Positions 51,880-60,944 are shown, counted from the stretch's first letter. The stretch: 64,000 nt of DNA from an uncultured Roseburia sp. (GCA_947564465.1 CANOCV010000002.1:43342-107341), one strand, 5' to 3'. Program-made: numbers and translations. Notes: a model not told the origin generated them from the sequence alone.

Positions 51880-53874
51880 TTATTGACTTTTTGTATTTCT
51901 GTACTGTACCGGGGTCATACCATACTGCTTTTTAAAGAGACGGTTAAAATGCTCCACATTCTGGTATCCTACTGCCTCCGCGATATTCTCCACTTTCATA
52001 TTTCCGTTTTTTAAAAGTGTCTTCGCTTTTTTCATTCGAATCTTTTTTACAATCTCACCGAATGTAAGCCCCGACTGTTCTTTGATATATTTCGACAGAT
52101 AAGGCTTTGACAAATGAAATTTCTCTGCCAGCTCATCCAGCGTGACAGTTACATAATTTGTCTGCATGTAGTTAATAATTTCTCCCATGCGTTCCTCCAT
52201 CGCGCCTGATACACCCTTAATTTCTTTTATCTGGTTTACGGCAGCCGTAAGCGCTGCGATGGAAGACTTGATGATATCTTCCTCGATACCGACACCCCAG
52301 TAGCGTGTTCCATTACACAGAATTCCCACATAAGTCACTGCTTTTGAGGAAGAGCCGCGGCTTAACGCATGTTCCTCATAGACAGAAAGCTCATAGCTGA
52401 TGTTAAAATACTGCTTAATCGCATTGCTGACCGCATCAAGACGTCCGTTTCCGTTCGCCTTCACTTCGCGCGCTCCGCCTGCATGAACCATTGTCACCTC
52501 CGCCAAAATGCCGTCCGTCTGCTTGAAATGGCACTCACTGATTGCAAATACAGAGCCGGCGTTGACATATTTATCCTCAAAGATCTGATAAATCTGCTGC
52601 GGCGAGAGCTCCGCATGCTCTTTATCCGAAACGTCCTTGACCGTGTACCCGACGTCCTCCTGCATGAGTTTTGGTATCGACAATCCATAATTTTGCTTTA
52701 GGATATAGCTTACACCGCCCTTTCCGGACTGACTGTTGATTCGAATCACGTCTCCGTCATATTGCCTTCCCACATCCTTAGGATCAATCGGAAGATACGG
52801 AACCGTCCATTTTTCTCCCTCATGCTCCTCATGATAGGCAAAGCCTTTTGAAATCGCATCCTGATGTGAACCCGAAAATGCCGTAAACACCAGCTGTCCC
52901 GCATATGGCTGACGTATATGAACCTGCATTCTGGTCAGTCTTTCGTATGTCTCGCTGATTTTTGACATCTGCGAGAAATCCAGTTTTGGGTCTACCCCAT
53001 GAGAAAACATATTCATGGCAAGCGTTACAATATCCACATTTCCTGTTCGCTCCCCGTTTCCGAACAAAGTTCCCTCAATCCGGTCCGCCCCCGCAAGCAG
53101 TCCAAGCTCTGCCGCGGCAACGCCGCATCCCCTGTCATTGTGCGGATGAAGGGAAAGTATCACCGAATCCCGATATTTCATAGTCTTATGAATGTACTCA
53201 ATCTGTGTGGCAAATACATGCGGCATAGCGTTTTCCACCGTTGCCGGAATATTGATAATCACCTTATGCTCCGGCGTCGGCTGCCAGACGTCCAAAACCG
53301 CATCGCAGACCTCAATCGCATAATCTACTTCGGTTCCCGTAAAGCTCTCCGGAGAGTACTCAAACGAGAAGTTTCCTTCTACCTCCGATGCCAGTTCCTT
53401 TAACAATACGGCTCCGTCAATGGCAATCTGCTTGATTTCTTCCTTACTCTTTCGAAATACCTGCTCGCGCTGTGCTACGGAGGTAGAATTATAAAGATGT
53501 ATCACCGCATGCGGCGCGCCCTCCACCGCCTCAAAGGTCTTGCGGATAATATGCTCTCTCGCCTGCGTCAAGACCTGAATAGTCACATCATCCGGAATCA
53601 TATTTTTCTCAATCAGTGTTCTTAAAAATGTATATTCCGTCTCGGAAGCTGCCGGAAAACCGACTTCAATTTCCTTAAATCCGATATCGACAAGCATCTG
53701 GAAAAATTCCAGCTTTTCTTCTAAGCTCATCGGCTCAATCAACGCCTGGTTACCGTCGCGCAGATCCACGCTGCACCACACCGGCGCTTGATCGATATAA
53801 TCTCTCTTCACCCAGTCATACGTGGGATGCTCCGGCATAAAATAGGCTCTCTCATATTTCTTATAATTCTCCAC
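51880..53874 (-). CDS. leuA: 2-isopropylmalate synthase fused to a C-terminal AraC-type DNA-binding domain
   Basis: A 664-residue fusion. Residues about 1-400 are an IPMS/homocitrate-type TIM barrel (DLRDGNQA at 37-44, LHPHNDRG, NGERTGN), followed by the LeuA allosteric dimer domain (to about 555), which binds leucine in known enzymes. Residues 559-664 form a complete AraC-type double HTH: TLDELAEKFHLSKPYLSKYI and VENIAEAVGYQNVEHFNRLF, ending GMTPVQYR. GTG start at 53874 with AGGAGG 8 nt upstream. It has a terminator-containing leader. The enzyme starts leucine synthesis; the HTH suggests leucine-sensing DNA binding by the same chain (inference). Confidence 0.9.
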   Translation of the reverse strand: MENYKKYERAYFMPEHPTYDWVKRDYIDQAPVWCSVDLRDGNQALIEPMSLEEKLEFFQMLVDIGFKEIEVGFPAASETEYTFLRTLIEKNMIPDDVTIQVLTQAREHIIRKTFEAVEGAPHAVIHLYNSTSVAQREQVFRKSKEEIKQIAIDGAVLLKELASEVEGNFSFEYSPESFTGTEVDYAIEVCDAVLDVWQPTPEHKVIINIPATVENAMPHVFATQIEYIHKTMKYRDSVILSLHPHNDRGCGVAAAELGLLAGADRIEGTLFGNGERTGNVDIVTLAMNMFSHGVDPKLDFSQMSKISETYERLTRMQVHIRQPYAGQLVFTAFSGSHQDAISKGFAYHEEHEGEKWTVPYLPIDPKDVGRQYDGDVIRINSQSGKGGVSYILKQNYGLSIPKLMQEDVGYTVKDVSDKEHAELSPQQIYQIFEDKYVNAGSVFAISECHFKQTDGILAEVTMVHAGGAREVKANGNGRLDAVSNAIKQYFNISYELSVYEEHALSRGSSSKAVTYVGILCNGTRYWGVGIEEDIIKSSIAALTAAVNQIKEIKGVSGAMEERMGEIINYMQTNYVTVTLDELAEKFHLSKPYLSKYIKEQSGLTFGEIVKKIRMKKAKTLLKNGNMKVENIAEAVGYQNVEHFNRLFKKQYGMTPVQYRNTKSQ

Positions 53875-53948
53875 TTGAACTTCCTCCTGTCCTATCAATG
53901 AAACTTACAGAATCTGCCACCGGCAGCTTCTTTCAGATGCATGGCAAC

Positions 53949-53979
53949 AAAAATCTCTATGGCCTATGCGCCATAGAGA
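53949..53979 (-). terminator. Terminator hairpin in the leuA leader (attenuator candidate)
   Basis: Perfect 10-bp stem TCTCTATGGC/GCCATAGAGA (53954-53979) with a 6-nt loop and a following TTTTT on the minus strand, about 75 nt before leuA and about 95 nt after the hydF stop. It could end hydF transcription or attenuate leuA. I saw no T-box or leucine-rich leader peptide. Confidence 0.65.
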
Positions 53980-54042
53980 CGAATCTCCTTCGTTTTTCAG
54001 TGTATTCATAATAACACAGAGAAACTATAAGTGCTAGTGACA

Positions 54043-54060
54043 AATTTAATCATTTAAATT
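54043..54060. promoter_or_regulatory. AT-rich palindrome upstream of leuA
   Basis: AATTTAA-TCAT-TTAAATT, a perfect 7-bp inverted repeat with a 4-nt spacer, in the hydF-leuA gap. It is a possible operator for the leuA fusion protein, though AT-rich palindromes also arise by chance. Confidence 0.35.
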
Positions 54061-54074
54061 GATATATTTTAATG

Positions 54075-55274
54075 TCACTCCTCCGAAAACGTGATTTTAG
54101 GCAGAATGCCGGTAAGATGTGCAATCGCCACACCGTAATTTGTCATCGGCACCTGCTGCTTCTTTGCGCGTTCTATCCGGGACATAACATATTTTCGGTG
54201 AAACATACAAGCCCCGCACTGTATAATCAAGTCATATCCTGACAAATCCACAGGAAAATCTGTTCCTCCCACGATATCCACAACCAAATTTCCCGCCCGC
54301 TTTTTTAGCATCCGCGGCAGCTTCTCTCTGCCGATATCCTCCGACAACGGCGCATGGGTACAGCATTCTGCAATCAAAACCCTCGAATCCTTCGTCAGAA
54401 GGTCAATCGCCTTTGCCCCCTGTATATAATACGGCAGATCTCCCTTATATGCCGCAAAAAGAACGGAGAATGACGTAAGCATACTCTCCTTCGGCTTATT
54501 TTCATATACATAGGAAAACACCTGTGAATCTGTAATAATCAGCTTAGGCGGCTGCTTTAGCGCAGCGAGCGCAGAAAGCATTCTGTCGGTTGTCACACTC
54601 ATAACAAGGCATTTCTTATCCAGAAGCTCCCGAAGCGTCTGCACCTGCGGAAGAATCAGCCTTCCCTTCGGCGCCTGTATATCCTGCGGCATCACAAGCA
54701 GCACCAGATCGCCGTCTTTTACCAATTCTCCCGTAATCAGTCGCTCCCCGTAATCCTCCGGCACAAGCCGCACCAGCGCTTCTTTTATCCGTTCTATATC
54801 GGTCTTTTCCTTTGCACTGGCAACGACAGGCTCACATCCCGTCTCCTTAAACACGGACTCCGCAATTTCCGCAAAATCAGACAGGATATCCGCTTTGCTT
54901 ATGACAAAAAGGACCGGCGTATGCCGCTCGCAAAACATACGATACCATTTCAATTCCTCCGTAATACATGCATCCGCGCAGACAATCACCGCAAGATCGG
55001 ATTTTTGCGCGGCAAGACGTGTCTTTTCCACCCGGCTTTTCCCAAGCTCTCCCACATCATCAAAGCCGGCCGTGTCAATCATCATACAGGGACCTAACGG
55101 ATAAATCTCCATCGCTTTATAGACGAGGTCGGTTGTCGTTCCCGCCACATCCGACACGATGGAAATTTCCTGTCCGGTAAATGCATTGATCAGAGAGGAT
55201 TTCCCGCTATTTCTCTTTCCGAAGAAACCGATATGCAGCCGGTTTGCGGCCGGCGTCTGTATTGTTTCCGCCAT
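54075..55274 (-). CDS. hydF: [FeFe]-hydrogenase H-cluster maturation GTPase HydF
   Basis: A 399-residue scaffold/carrier on which the 2Fe subcluster is assembled before transfer to the hydrogenase. N-terminal GTPase with Walker A GKRNSGKS (19-26) and DTAGFDD; C-terminal Fe-S binding motif with Cys/His in ECCTHAP and CGACMFHRKYV. It is the last gene of the maturation cluster, 26 nt after hydG. Confidence 0.95.
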   Translation of the reverse strand: MAETIQTPAANRLHIGFFGKRNSGKSSLINAFTGQEISIVSDVAGTTTDLVYKAMEIYPLGPCMMIDTAGFDDVGELGKSRVEKTRLAAQKSDLAVIVCADACITEELKWYRMFCERHTPVLFVISKADILSDFAEIAESVFKETGCEPVVASAKEKTDIERIKEALVRLVPEDYGERLITGELVKDGDLVLLVMPQDIQAPKGRLILPQVQTLRELLDKKCLVMSVTTDRMLSALAALKQPPKLIITDSQVFSYVYENKPKESMLTSFSVLFAAYKGDLPYYIQGAKAIDLLTKDSRVLIAECCTHAPLSEDIGREKLPRMLKKRAGNLVVDIVGGTDFPVDLSGYDLIIQCGACMFHRKYVMSRIERAKKQQVPMTNYGVAIAHLTGILPKITFSEE

Positions 55275-55300
55275 AATATTCTCCTTCTTACTCCCGTCGG

Positions 55301-56719
55301 TTAAAAACGAAAATCTCTCTTTCCCTCTGCAATGTCATGGATATACTCGTACGCAGTTTTCTTTACCTTCTCATTCGGTATATTGTTCAACTCTTTTTCG
55401 ATCAGTTTCAGGCCGATCTCTTTTGTATCCTGTGAAGCATAATCCTCTAAATATTCCTTTAACGTCATAAGGGCATTCGGATGACAGCAGTTTTGTATCT
55501 GCCCGCTCTTACACAGGCTCATAAAGCGGTCGCCTGTTCTTCCCTCCCTGTAACAAGCCGTACAAAAGCTTGGAATGTATCCTAATTTTATCAGCCAGTT
55601 GACAACTTCATCTAACGAACGCCTGTCACTGACATCAAACTGCTCGGACTTATCGTCTTCCTCCTCCGGCACGCAATATCCGCCCACACTGGTACGGGAG
55701 CCGCCGCTGATCTGAGATACGCCAAGCGGAAGAACCTTTTCTCTGACTTCCTTACTTTCTCTCGTGGAAATAATCATTCCCGTATACGGAACAGAAATAC
55801 GAATCAGCGCACAGAGCTTTGCAAAAATTTCATCGCTGATGCTGTTATCAAATGCAGACGGGTCAATATCGTCGGCATGCTTGATTCTCGGCACACTGAT
55901 GGTATGCGGTCCCACGCCATGCACTGCTTCCAAATGCTCCGCATGCATTAAAAGCCCGGCAAACTCGTACCGATATAATTCCAGTCCAAAGAGCACGCCA
56001 AGCCCCACGTCATCAATTCCGCCCTCCATCGCGCGGTCCATCGCCTCTGTGTGATATGCATAATCATGCTTCGGTCCCGTAGGATGCAGCTTCTCATAAC
56101 TCTCTTTGTGGTAAGTCTCCTGAAAAAGAATATACGTTCCGATCTCGGCTTCTTTTAGCTTACGGTAATTCTCTACGCTTGTCGCCGCAATATTGACGTT
56201 GACGCGGCGGATGGCGCCGTTTTTATGCCGGATGCTGTAAATAGTTTTGATGCACTCAAGAATATATTCAATCGGATTGTTTACAGGGTCCTCTCCCGCC
56301 TCTATTGCAAGACGCTTATGTCCCATATCCTGCAGCGCCGTCACCTCTCTTACAATGTCCTCCTGTGTCAGCTTCTTTCTCGCAATATGCTTATTTTTCC
56401 CGTGATACGGACAGTACACGCATCCGTTGATACAATAATTTGACAAATACAGCGGGGCAAACATAACGATGCGGTTGCCGTAAAAATCTTTTTTTATCTG
56501 TTCCGCCAATGCATAGATTTCCTCTGTTTTTTCCGGCATCTCACAGGCTAAAAGCACCGAGGCCTCCCTGTGGCTTAGTCCCTTGCGCAGCCTTGCCTTC
56601 TCAATAATCGTGTCAATCAAGGCGATATTATCCTTGTTGGCATCCGCATAGGCAAGCGTCTCCACAATCTCTTCGTGGTTGATAAACTCCTCCGCCTTTT
56701 GTGATTTTACATTATACAT
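55301..56719 (-). CDS. hydG: [FeFe]-hydrogenase maturation radical SAM enzyme HydG
   Basis: A 472-residue tyrosine lyase making the CO and CN ligands of the H-cluster. Radical SAM motif CINGCVYC (Cys96, Cys100, Cys103) and the C-terminal auxiliary cluster cysteines in FCTACYREGRTGDRFMSLC are intact. The ThiH-like barrel is complete. It lies between hydE and hydF. Confidence 0.96.
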   Translation of the reverse strand: MYNVKSQKAEEFINHEEIVETLAYADANKDNIALIDTIIEKARLRKGLSHREASVLLACEMPEKTEEIYALAEQIKKDFYGNRIVMFAPLYLSNYCINGCVYCPYHGKNKHIARKKLTQEDIVREVTALQDMGHKRLAIEAGEDPVNNPIEYILECIKTIYSIRHKNGAIRRVNVNIAATSVENYRKLKEAEIGTYILFQETYHKESYEKLHPTGPKHDYAYHTEAMDRAMEGGIDDVGLGVLFGLELYRYEFAGLLMHAEHLEAVHGVGPHTISVPRIKHADDIDPSAFDNSISDEIFAKLCALIRISVPYTGMIISTRESKEVREKVLPLGVSQISGGSRTSVGGYCVPEEEDDKSEQFDVSDRRSLDEVVNWLIKLGYIPSFCTACYREGRTGDRFMSLCKSGQIQNCCHPNALMTLKEYLEDYASQDTKEIGLKLIEKELNNIPNEKVKKTAYEYIHDIAEGKRDFRF

Positions 56720-56767
56720 ACAATCTTCCTTTCTTTCGGGTCAGAACTTTCTTTCCCGTTAGTGATT

Positions 56768-57811
56768 TTATTTGTAATCCCCTCTGTCCACAACAACCTT
56801 ATAGCCGATTTTCTCCATCCGCTGTTCCATACAATGACGGCATTCCGCCGCTTCATCCCCTGTACAGATTTTATTGTCATAGAGAAGGTATTTTTCTCTT
56901 ACTTCCACCGGAGACAAATTCGGCATAACCACATTCGCCCCCGCAAGAATGCCCTTCTCGCGTCCCAGAGGATGAATCGTTCCAAGCGCCGTCGTCGCCG
57001 GCAGCAAGACATGGGGATGCATCAGGCGGATAATGCTTAAAAGGCAAAGCGTCATCTCAAGCGTTCCCGCCTCCCTGTCAGCATACGGTGTCTCTTTGTG
57101 CGGGATAAACGGACCGATTCCAACCATATGCGGCATAAAGCTGCGAATAAATTCCAGATCCTGATACAGCGTTTCCACGGTCTGATACGGGGAACCCACC
57201 ATAAATCCACATCCCACCTGATAACCGATCTCCTTTAGAGACTGCAGGCACTTCATCCTGTTTGAAAACGACATTTTTTTTGGATGCAGCTTTCCGTAAT
57301 GCACCTCATCCGCCGTCTCATGGCGCAAAAGATAACGGTCTGCCCCTGCCGTATACATCTGTCTGTAAAACTCCGCCGGCTGTTCGCCGACAGACATGGT
57401 TATGGCGCAATCAGGATACTTACTTTTTATGGACCGAATGATATCGCAGAGCCGTTCCGGTGTATAATACATGTCTTCCCCGCCCTGAAGCACATATGTA
57501 CGGAATCCGAGCTCATACCCCGCCTTACAGCAGTCTAAAATCTCTTCTTTACAAAGCCGATAACGCTCCACATGCCGATTACTTCTGCGGATTCCACAGT
57601 AATGGCAGTCATTTTTACAGTAATTCGTAAACTCAATCAGCCCTCGTATATAAACTGCATTGCCGTAAACAGATAACCGAACCGCTTCGGCGCGCTCTCT
57701 TAGGTACTCTCTTGTGTCCGCATCTTCTGTCTCTAACAGCTCCCTTAACATCTCCAGTGAGAGTTTTTTTTCTTTTTCCAGTATGTCTACAATCTGTTTT
57801 CCCTGATTCAT
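56768..57811 (-). CDS. hydE: [FeFe]-hydrogenase maturation radical SAM enzyme HydE
   Basis: A 347-residue radical SAM enzyme providing the dithiomethylamine bridge precursor. CX3CX2C motif CKNDCHYC (Cys65, Cys69, Cys72), then YVLQGGEDMYYT and a complete barrel. Its ATG overlaps the stop of the TM1266-type gene (ATGA), showing tight coupling. Confidence 0.95.
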   Translation of the reverse strand: MNQGKQIVDILEKEKKLSLEMLRELLETEDADTREYLRERAEAVRLSVYGNAVYIRGLIEFTNYCKNDCHYCGIRRSNRHVERYRLCKEEILDCCKAGYELGFRTYVLQGGEDMYYTPERLCDIIRSIKSKYPDCAITMSVGEQPAEFYRQMYTAGADRYLLRHETADEVHYGKLHPKKMSFSNRMKCLQSLKEIGYQVGCGFMVGSPYQTVETLYQDLEFIRSFMPHMVGIGPFIPHKETPYADREAGTLEMTLCLLSIIRLMHPHVLLPATTALGTIHPLGREKGILAGANVVMPNLSPVEVREKYLLYDNKICTGDEAAECRHCMEQRMEKIGYKVVVDRGDYK

Positions 57812-58062
57812 TTCTTTCCCACATTAGAATACACGGTCTTCGCGCTGATTCCGTCTAACCGTCCGATTTTACCGGTCAGCGCATTGATCACATCCTGCGG
57901 TGCGTCAATCGCTACGCTGATGATACTAATCTCACGCATTTTATATGGTATACCCATGCGTCCGATAATGTAGCTGCCATATTCATGCAGCAGACGGTTC
58001 AAATTTTCTATGGAATCCGTCTTTTCTACGATAATTCCGATTAATGCCACGCGCGTCTCCAT
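57808..58062 (-). CDS. TM1266-type iron-only hydrogenase system regulator
   Basis: An 84-residue protein with an ACT/NikR-C-like fold pattern (RVALIGIIVEKTDSIENLNRLLHEYGSYIIGRMGIPY). Members of this family sit next to hydE/F/G in many anaerobes and are proposed regulators; no DNA-binding domain is present. It lies upstream of and coupled to hydE. Confidence 0.88.
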   Translation of the reverse strand: METRVALIGIIVEKTDSIENLNRLLHEYGSYIIGRMGIPYKMREISIISVAIDAPQDVINALTGKIGRLDGISAKTVYSNVGKK

Positions 58063-58074
58063 GTTCTTCTCCTT

Positions 58075-58554
58075 TCAGGCGCCTTCCATTTCAAGAATAA
58101 AATCCTCAAGAATCTCTGCCGCCATCCCAACTAACTCCTTACACGGACGCTTTTTATAGTACTCTTTCGTCCTCTTTTCAGGAATTGGCGGCTCCTCCTT
58201 TGTGGAAAGCCCTAACAGCTCTCTGCACACAATAGAACCGTTTTTTTCCTCGAAACGATGTGCGAGCTCCTGTATTTTTGTATAGAGCTCCGTCTTCTTT
58301 GCTCCCGTTTCAGGACCGTCATATCCGTATAACAATCCTGCGACAAGGAACATGCCGCTCACGGTTCCGCATACCTCCCGCAGCCGTCCCATACCGCCGC
58401 CAAAACCGGACGCCATACATATAATCTCTTTTTTATTTGCATCCGGAAGCAGATCCTCAAAGGCCAATATCAGCGATTGCGTACAATTATAGCCCTTTAA
58501 AAAATTATCCATGGCAATCTCTTTCCGGCTTGCCCTTTCATTATCCTCACTCAT
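58075..58554 (-). CDS. C_GCAxxG_C_C family cysteine-rich protein
   Basis: A 159-residue redox-type protein of the C_GCAxxG_C_C family (usually with FLEGYNCAQA): FLKGYNCTQSLILAF, ASGFGGGMGRLREVCGTVSG, CRELLG and RPCKELV hold the conserved cysteines. The family is thought to bind a metal cluster; function unknown. RBS GGAGGTGATTTGAA overlaps the end of the broken ArsR gene. Being first in the hyd operon suggests an electron-transfer or hydrogenase-related role. Confidence 0.85.
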   Translation of the reverse strand: MSEDNERASRKEIAMDNFLKGYNCTQSLILAFEDLLPDANKKEIICMASGFGGGMGRLREVCGTVSGMFLVAGLLYGYDGPETGAKKTELYTKIQELAHRFEEKNGSIVCRELLGLSTKEEPPIPEKRTKEYYKKRPCKELVGMAAEILEDFILEMEGA

Positions 58555-58751
58555 TTCAAATCACCTCCACCGCCGTTTTTCTCACCGCTATTATATCGCA
58601 ATATATAAAAAGGAACCATTGATTGCAAGCAGCCTTTCCAAGCTCCCCGCATTTTTCGTTTCCCTTTTACAAGCGTTGCCGCGCCATGTGTTTGCAGATA
58701 TTGCATTACCTGCATCCTCACCGGATTAGAAAATACCTTCACAAGTTCCAT
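58551..58751 (-). pseudogene. Truncated ArsR-type regulator
   Basis: The frame begins like an ArsR-family winged-helix protein (MELVKVFSNPVRMQVMQYLQTHGAAT) but after about 26 residues it switches to an unrelated basic, Gly-rich tail (LVKGKRKMRGAWKG...) and stops at the next gene. The recognition helix and wing are missing, so DNA binding is unlikely. I take the ATG at 58751, with AGAAGG upstream; the ATG at 58772 would lie at the transcription start predicted from the promoter just upstream. Confidence 0.6.
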
Positions 58752-58777
58752 TGTCCGTACCATCCTTCTCATTAATG

Positions 58778-58806
58778 ATTATATTATTATTTTCGATAAA
58801 AGTAAA
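58778..58806 (-). promoter_or_regulatory. Promoter of the hydrogenase maturation operon
   Basis: Minus strand: TTTACT, 17-nt spacer, TATAAT, just upstream of the truncated ArsR gene. It would transcribe the cysteine-rich gene, the TM1266-type gene and hydE-G-F. Confidence 0.6.
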
Positions 58807-58913
58807 GATTGCGGAAATTTTTTCATATAGGATTCTGTTTATTAACTTTATGCTTAACAAAGAAGAGATTAAATCATTTTTGAAATCAACCTTTGATCAT
58901 CTTTGTTTTTATC

Positions 58914-58940
58914 TGTTCCCGTGAATTTTCGGGGAACAGG
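58914..58940. other. Hairpin in the MCP-hyd intergenic region
   Basis: CTGTTCCC/GGGAACAG stem (8 bp) in the 300-bp gap 58807-59106. Besides this and the terminator at 59033-59066 I see nothing coding; a 24-codon plus-strand frame from 58852 has no RBS. Confidence 0.4.
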
Positions 58941-59032
58941 TTCCATGCGTATTGATTTCTAAAATAGTACAGAACGAAGTCTTTGCTTTCCGATTGGTTG
59001 ATAAAGTTTTGGCAGATCGTAGATAGATCAAT

Positions 59033-59066
59033 AAATGCCCTTTATGCCGAAACATAAAGAGCATTT
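59033..59066. terminator. Terminator downstream of the chemoreceptor gene
   Basis: AAATGCCCTTTATG/CATAAAGAGCATTT, 14-bp stem with one mismatch and a 6-nt loop. It lies 40 nt after the MCP stop. The T-tract is better on the plus strand (TTTTTTC), so it may serve both directions. Confidence 0.7.
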
Positions 59067-59106
59067 TTTCTTACCGGGATAACATAACTGACAATATTCC
59101 TGTTCG

Positions 59107-60828
59107 TTACAGCTTAAATATTCCCATATTCTGTTCCAATTCATTTGCAACACCTTTCATCGTCTCTGTATTCTCAGAAATATTTGTTACAATACTACTT
59201 ACCTCCATAACGGAAGCAGATGTTTCTTCCGTGCTTGCCGCATTTTCCTCTGCAATGGCAGTCAAATTTTGAACAACATCAATCACACTCACTCTTGCTT
59301 CATCCATCCGTCTGGTCTTTTCTGCTATTCGCGTGACACCATCAATTGAGCTGTCGATTCCGCTTTTAACCTGTGTGAAAATTTCATCCGTTTTTGTTAC
59401 ATGCTCACTCTGCTTCAACATGATTTCTTTTACTTCGCCCATAATGGCAACTGCTTTTTCGGAATCCGTAATCAAAGAATCCGTAATTGCTTCAATCTTG
59501 CGTGCGGATTCGTCGGACTGCTCCGCCAATTTTTGAATTTGTGATGCAACAACCGCAAAACCTCTTCCTTGTTCTCCGGCTCTTGCCGCTTCGATGCTTG
59601 CATTTAAAGATAACAGATTGGTTTCTTCTGCGATGGAAGCAATCAGCGTTGTCGCCTCCCGAATCTTCATTGCCGATTCATTCGTCGTATTGGTTTGTTC
59701 ATAAATTGTATCAATGGCTTCTTTTGCCTGTATATTAATCTGTTCTAATTGCATCAGATTTGCAGATGCTTCATCACCGGAACTCTTCATCTCTGTTGCG
59801 TTGACAAGCAGACTCTCAACTTCACCGGTCGTATCTTTTACCATATTACCTATTAAAATAACGTTTTCCGTTGCCTGCTGTGTCTCGCCCGCCTGAACAC
59901 TTGCGCCATCAGAAATCTCTGTTACTGATCTTTCTACCTGTTCAATGGAAATTGCTGTTTCGGAAACATTTGTGCTTAAGGAATCCGCCGCCGAAAAAAG
60001 ATTTTCGCTCTGGTCTTTTAAGCTGCCGACCACTCTAACCAGCTGGGCATGGAGCATGCTAATTGCCCGGCTCATCTCTCCCGTTTCGTCTTTACGTTTA
60101 TTGAGCTTCGTCTGAATCTCATTCTCTGTGAAGTCCATATCTGCCAGCTTATTTACGACATCTGTTATCTTAACAACAGGACTGATCATGACTCCTGCCA
60201 GCATATACCCGACAATTGAACAGATAATAATAATCAAAAATGCTGTCACGGCACTAATTTGTATAATCCTTGTAATCGGCTGCATCACCTCGTCTTCATC
60301 CGCAGATATTACAAGTATAAAATCAGCGCCCGTATTCACATAATAAGCAGCATATTTGATAACGCCCTTAAATTCATAATCCACAACCTGCGGTTCGATA
60401 TCTTTATGGCCCGCCTGAATCTCCTCAACCACACTGGATACAACTGCATTTTCAACAGGCTGACCGATTTTCGCTTCTGTCGGATGGTATAACATCATGC
60501 CATCTGATCCCACAACATATGCATAGCTGGAATCTATACCTTCCAAACCGATACTACCTACCAACTGATTCAATGACTCTACATCTAATGTAGATTCCAT
60601 ACCATTCTCTGCTGCGGCAAGGCTGACTCTTTCTCCGGCAGATACCGTAATGTCATACAAATAATTCTTTGTCAAATTTTTCATACTGTTTTTTACATTT
60701 GGAAGAATTAAAAAGAGTAGTATAACTACGACTCCTATGATACATGTAATTAACAGCAGACTGATTCGCCCCTTTATCGAGTGAAATAAGGAACACTTTG
60801 GGGACTTGCTTTTTTTCTGCGTACTCAT
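59107..60828 (-). CDS. Methyl-accepting chemotaxis protein
   Basis: A 573-residue chemoreceptor: basic N-terminus, TM1 (about 22-44), an extracellular dCache-like sensor (about 45-185), TM2 (about 190-212), a HAMP domain and a long cytoplasmic signalling coiled coil with hairpin tip EAARAGEQGRGFAVVASQIQ. The ligand is unknown. The ATG at 60828 has GGAGGT 11 nt upstream; the frame is open further upstream but without RBS. No other chemotaxis gene is in the window. Confidence 0.92.
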   Translation of the reverse strand: MSTQKKSKSPKCSLFHSIKGRISLLLITCIIGVVVILLFLILPNVKNSMKNLTKNYLYDITVSAGERVSLAAAENGMESTLDVESLNQLVGSIGLEGIDSSYAYVVGSDGMMLYHPTEAKIGQPVENAVVSSVVEEIQAGHKDIEPQVVDYEFKGVIKYAAYYVNTGADFILVISADEDEVMQPITRIIQISAVTAFLIIIICSIVGYMLAGVMISPVVKITDVVNKLADMDFTENEIQTKLNKRKDETGEMSRAISMLHAQLVRVVGSLKDQSENLFSAADSLSTNVSETAISIEQVERSVTEISDGASVQAGETQQATENVILIGNMVKDTTGEVESLLVNATEMKSSGDEASANLMQLEQINIQAKEAIDTIYEQTNTTNESAMKIREATTLIASIAEETNLLSLNASIEAARAGEQGRGFAVVASQIQKLAEQSDESARKIEAITDSLITDSEKAVAIMGEVKEIMLKQSEHVTKTDEIFTQVKSGIDSSIDGVTRIAEKTRRMDEARVSVIDVVQNLTAIAEENAASTEETSASVMEVSSIVTNISENTETMKGVANELEQNMGIFKL

Positions 60829-60915
60829 ATGTTTCGTATACCTCCGATTTATATTCATTTGTATCTGAAAGCCGTTTCCCTGTTCTTTCGTTATCATAGT
60901 AACACATAATAGAAT

Positions 60916-60944
60916 ATTTTACCAGAACTCATTTCTATTGTCAC
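60916..60944 (-). promoter_or_regulatory. Promoter of the chemoreceptor gene
   Basis: Minus strand: GTGACA, 17-nt spacer, TAAAAT, about 85 nt before the ATG; it overlaps the 3' end of the PIN relic. Confidence 0.6.

Noticed and set aside
53875..54000. T-box or leucine-rich leader peptide before leuA
   Set aside because: No AGGGTGG-type T-box core is present, and the open frame over the hairpin has only three scattered leucine codons and no RBS.
58852..58926. Short plus-strand frame MLNKEEIKSFLKSTFDHLC between the chemoreceptor and hyd operons
   Set aside because: Only 24 codons, no RBS and no recognisable match; the resemblance to transposase starts is too weak to call.
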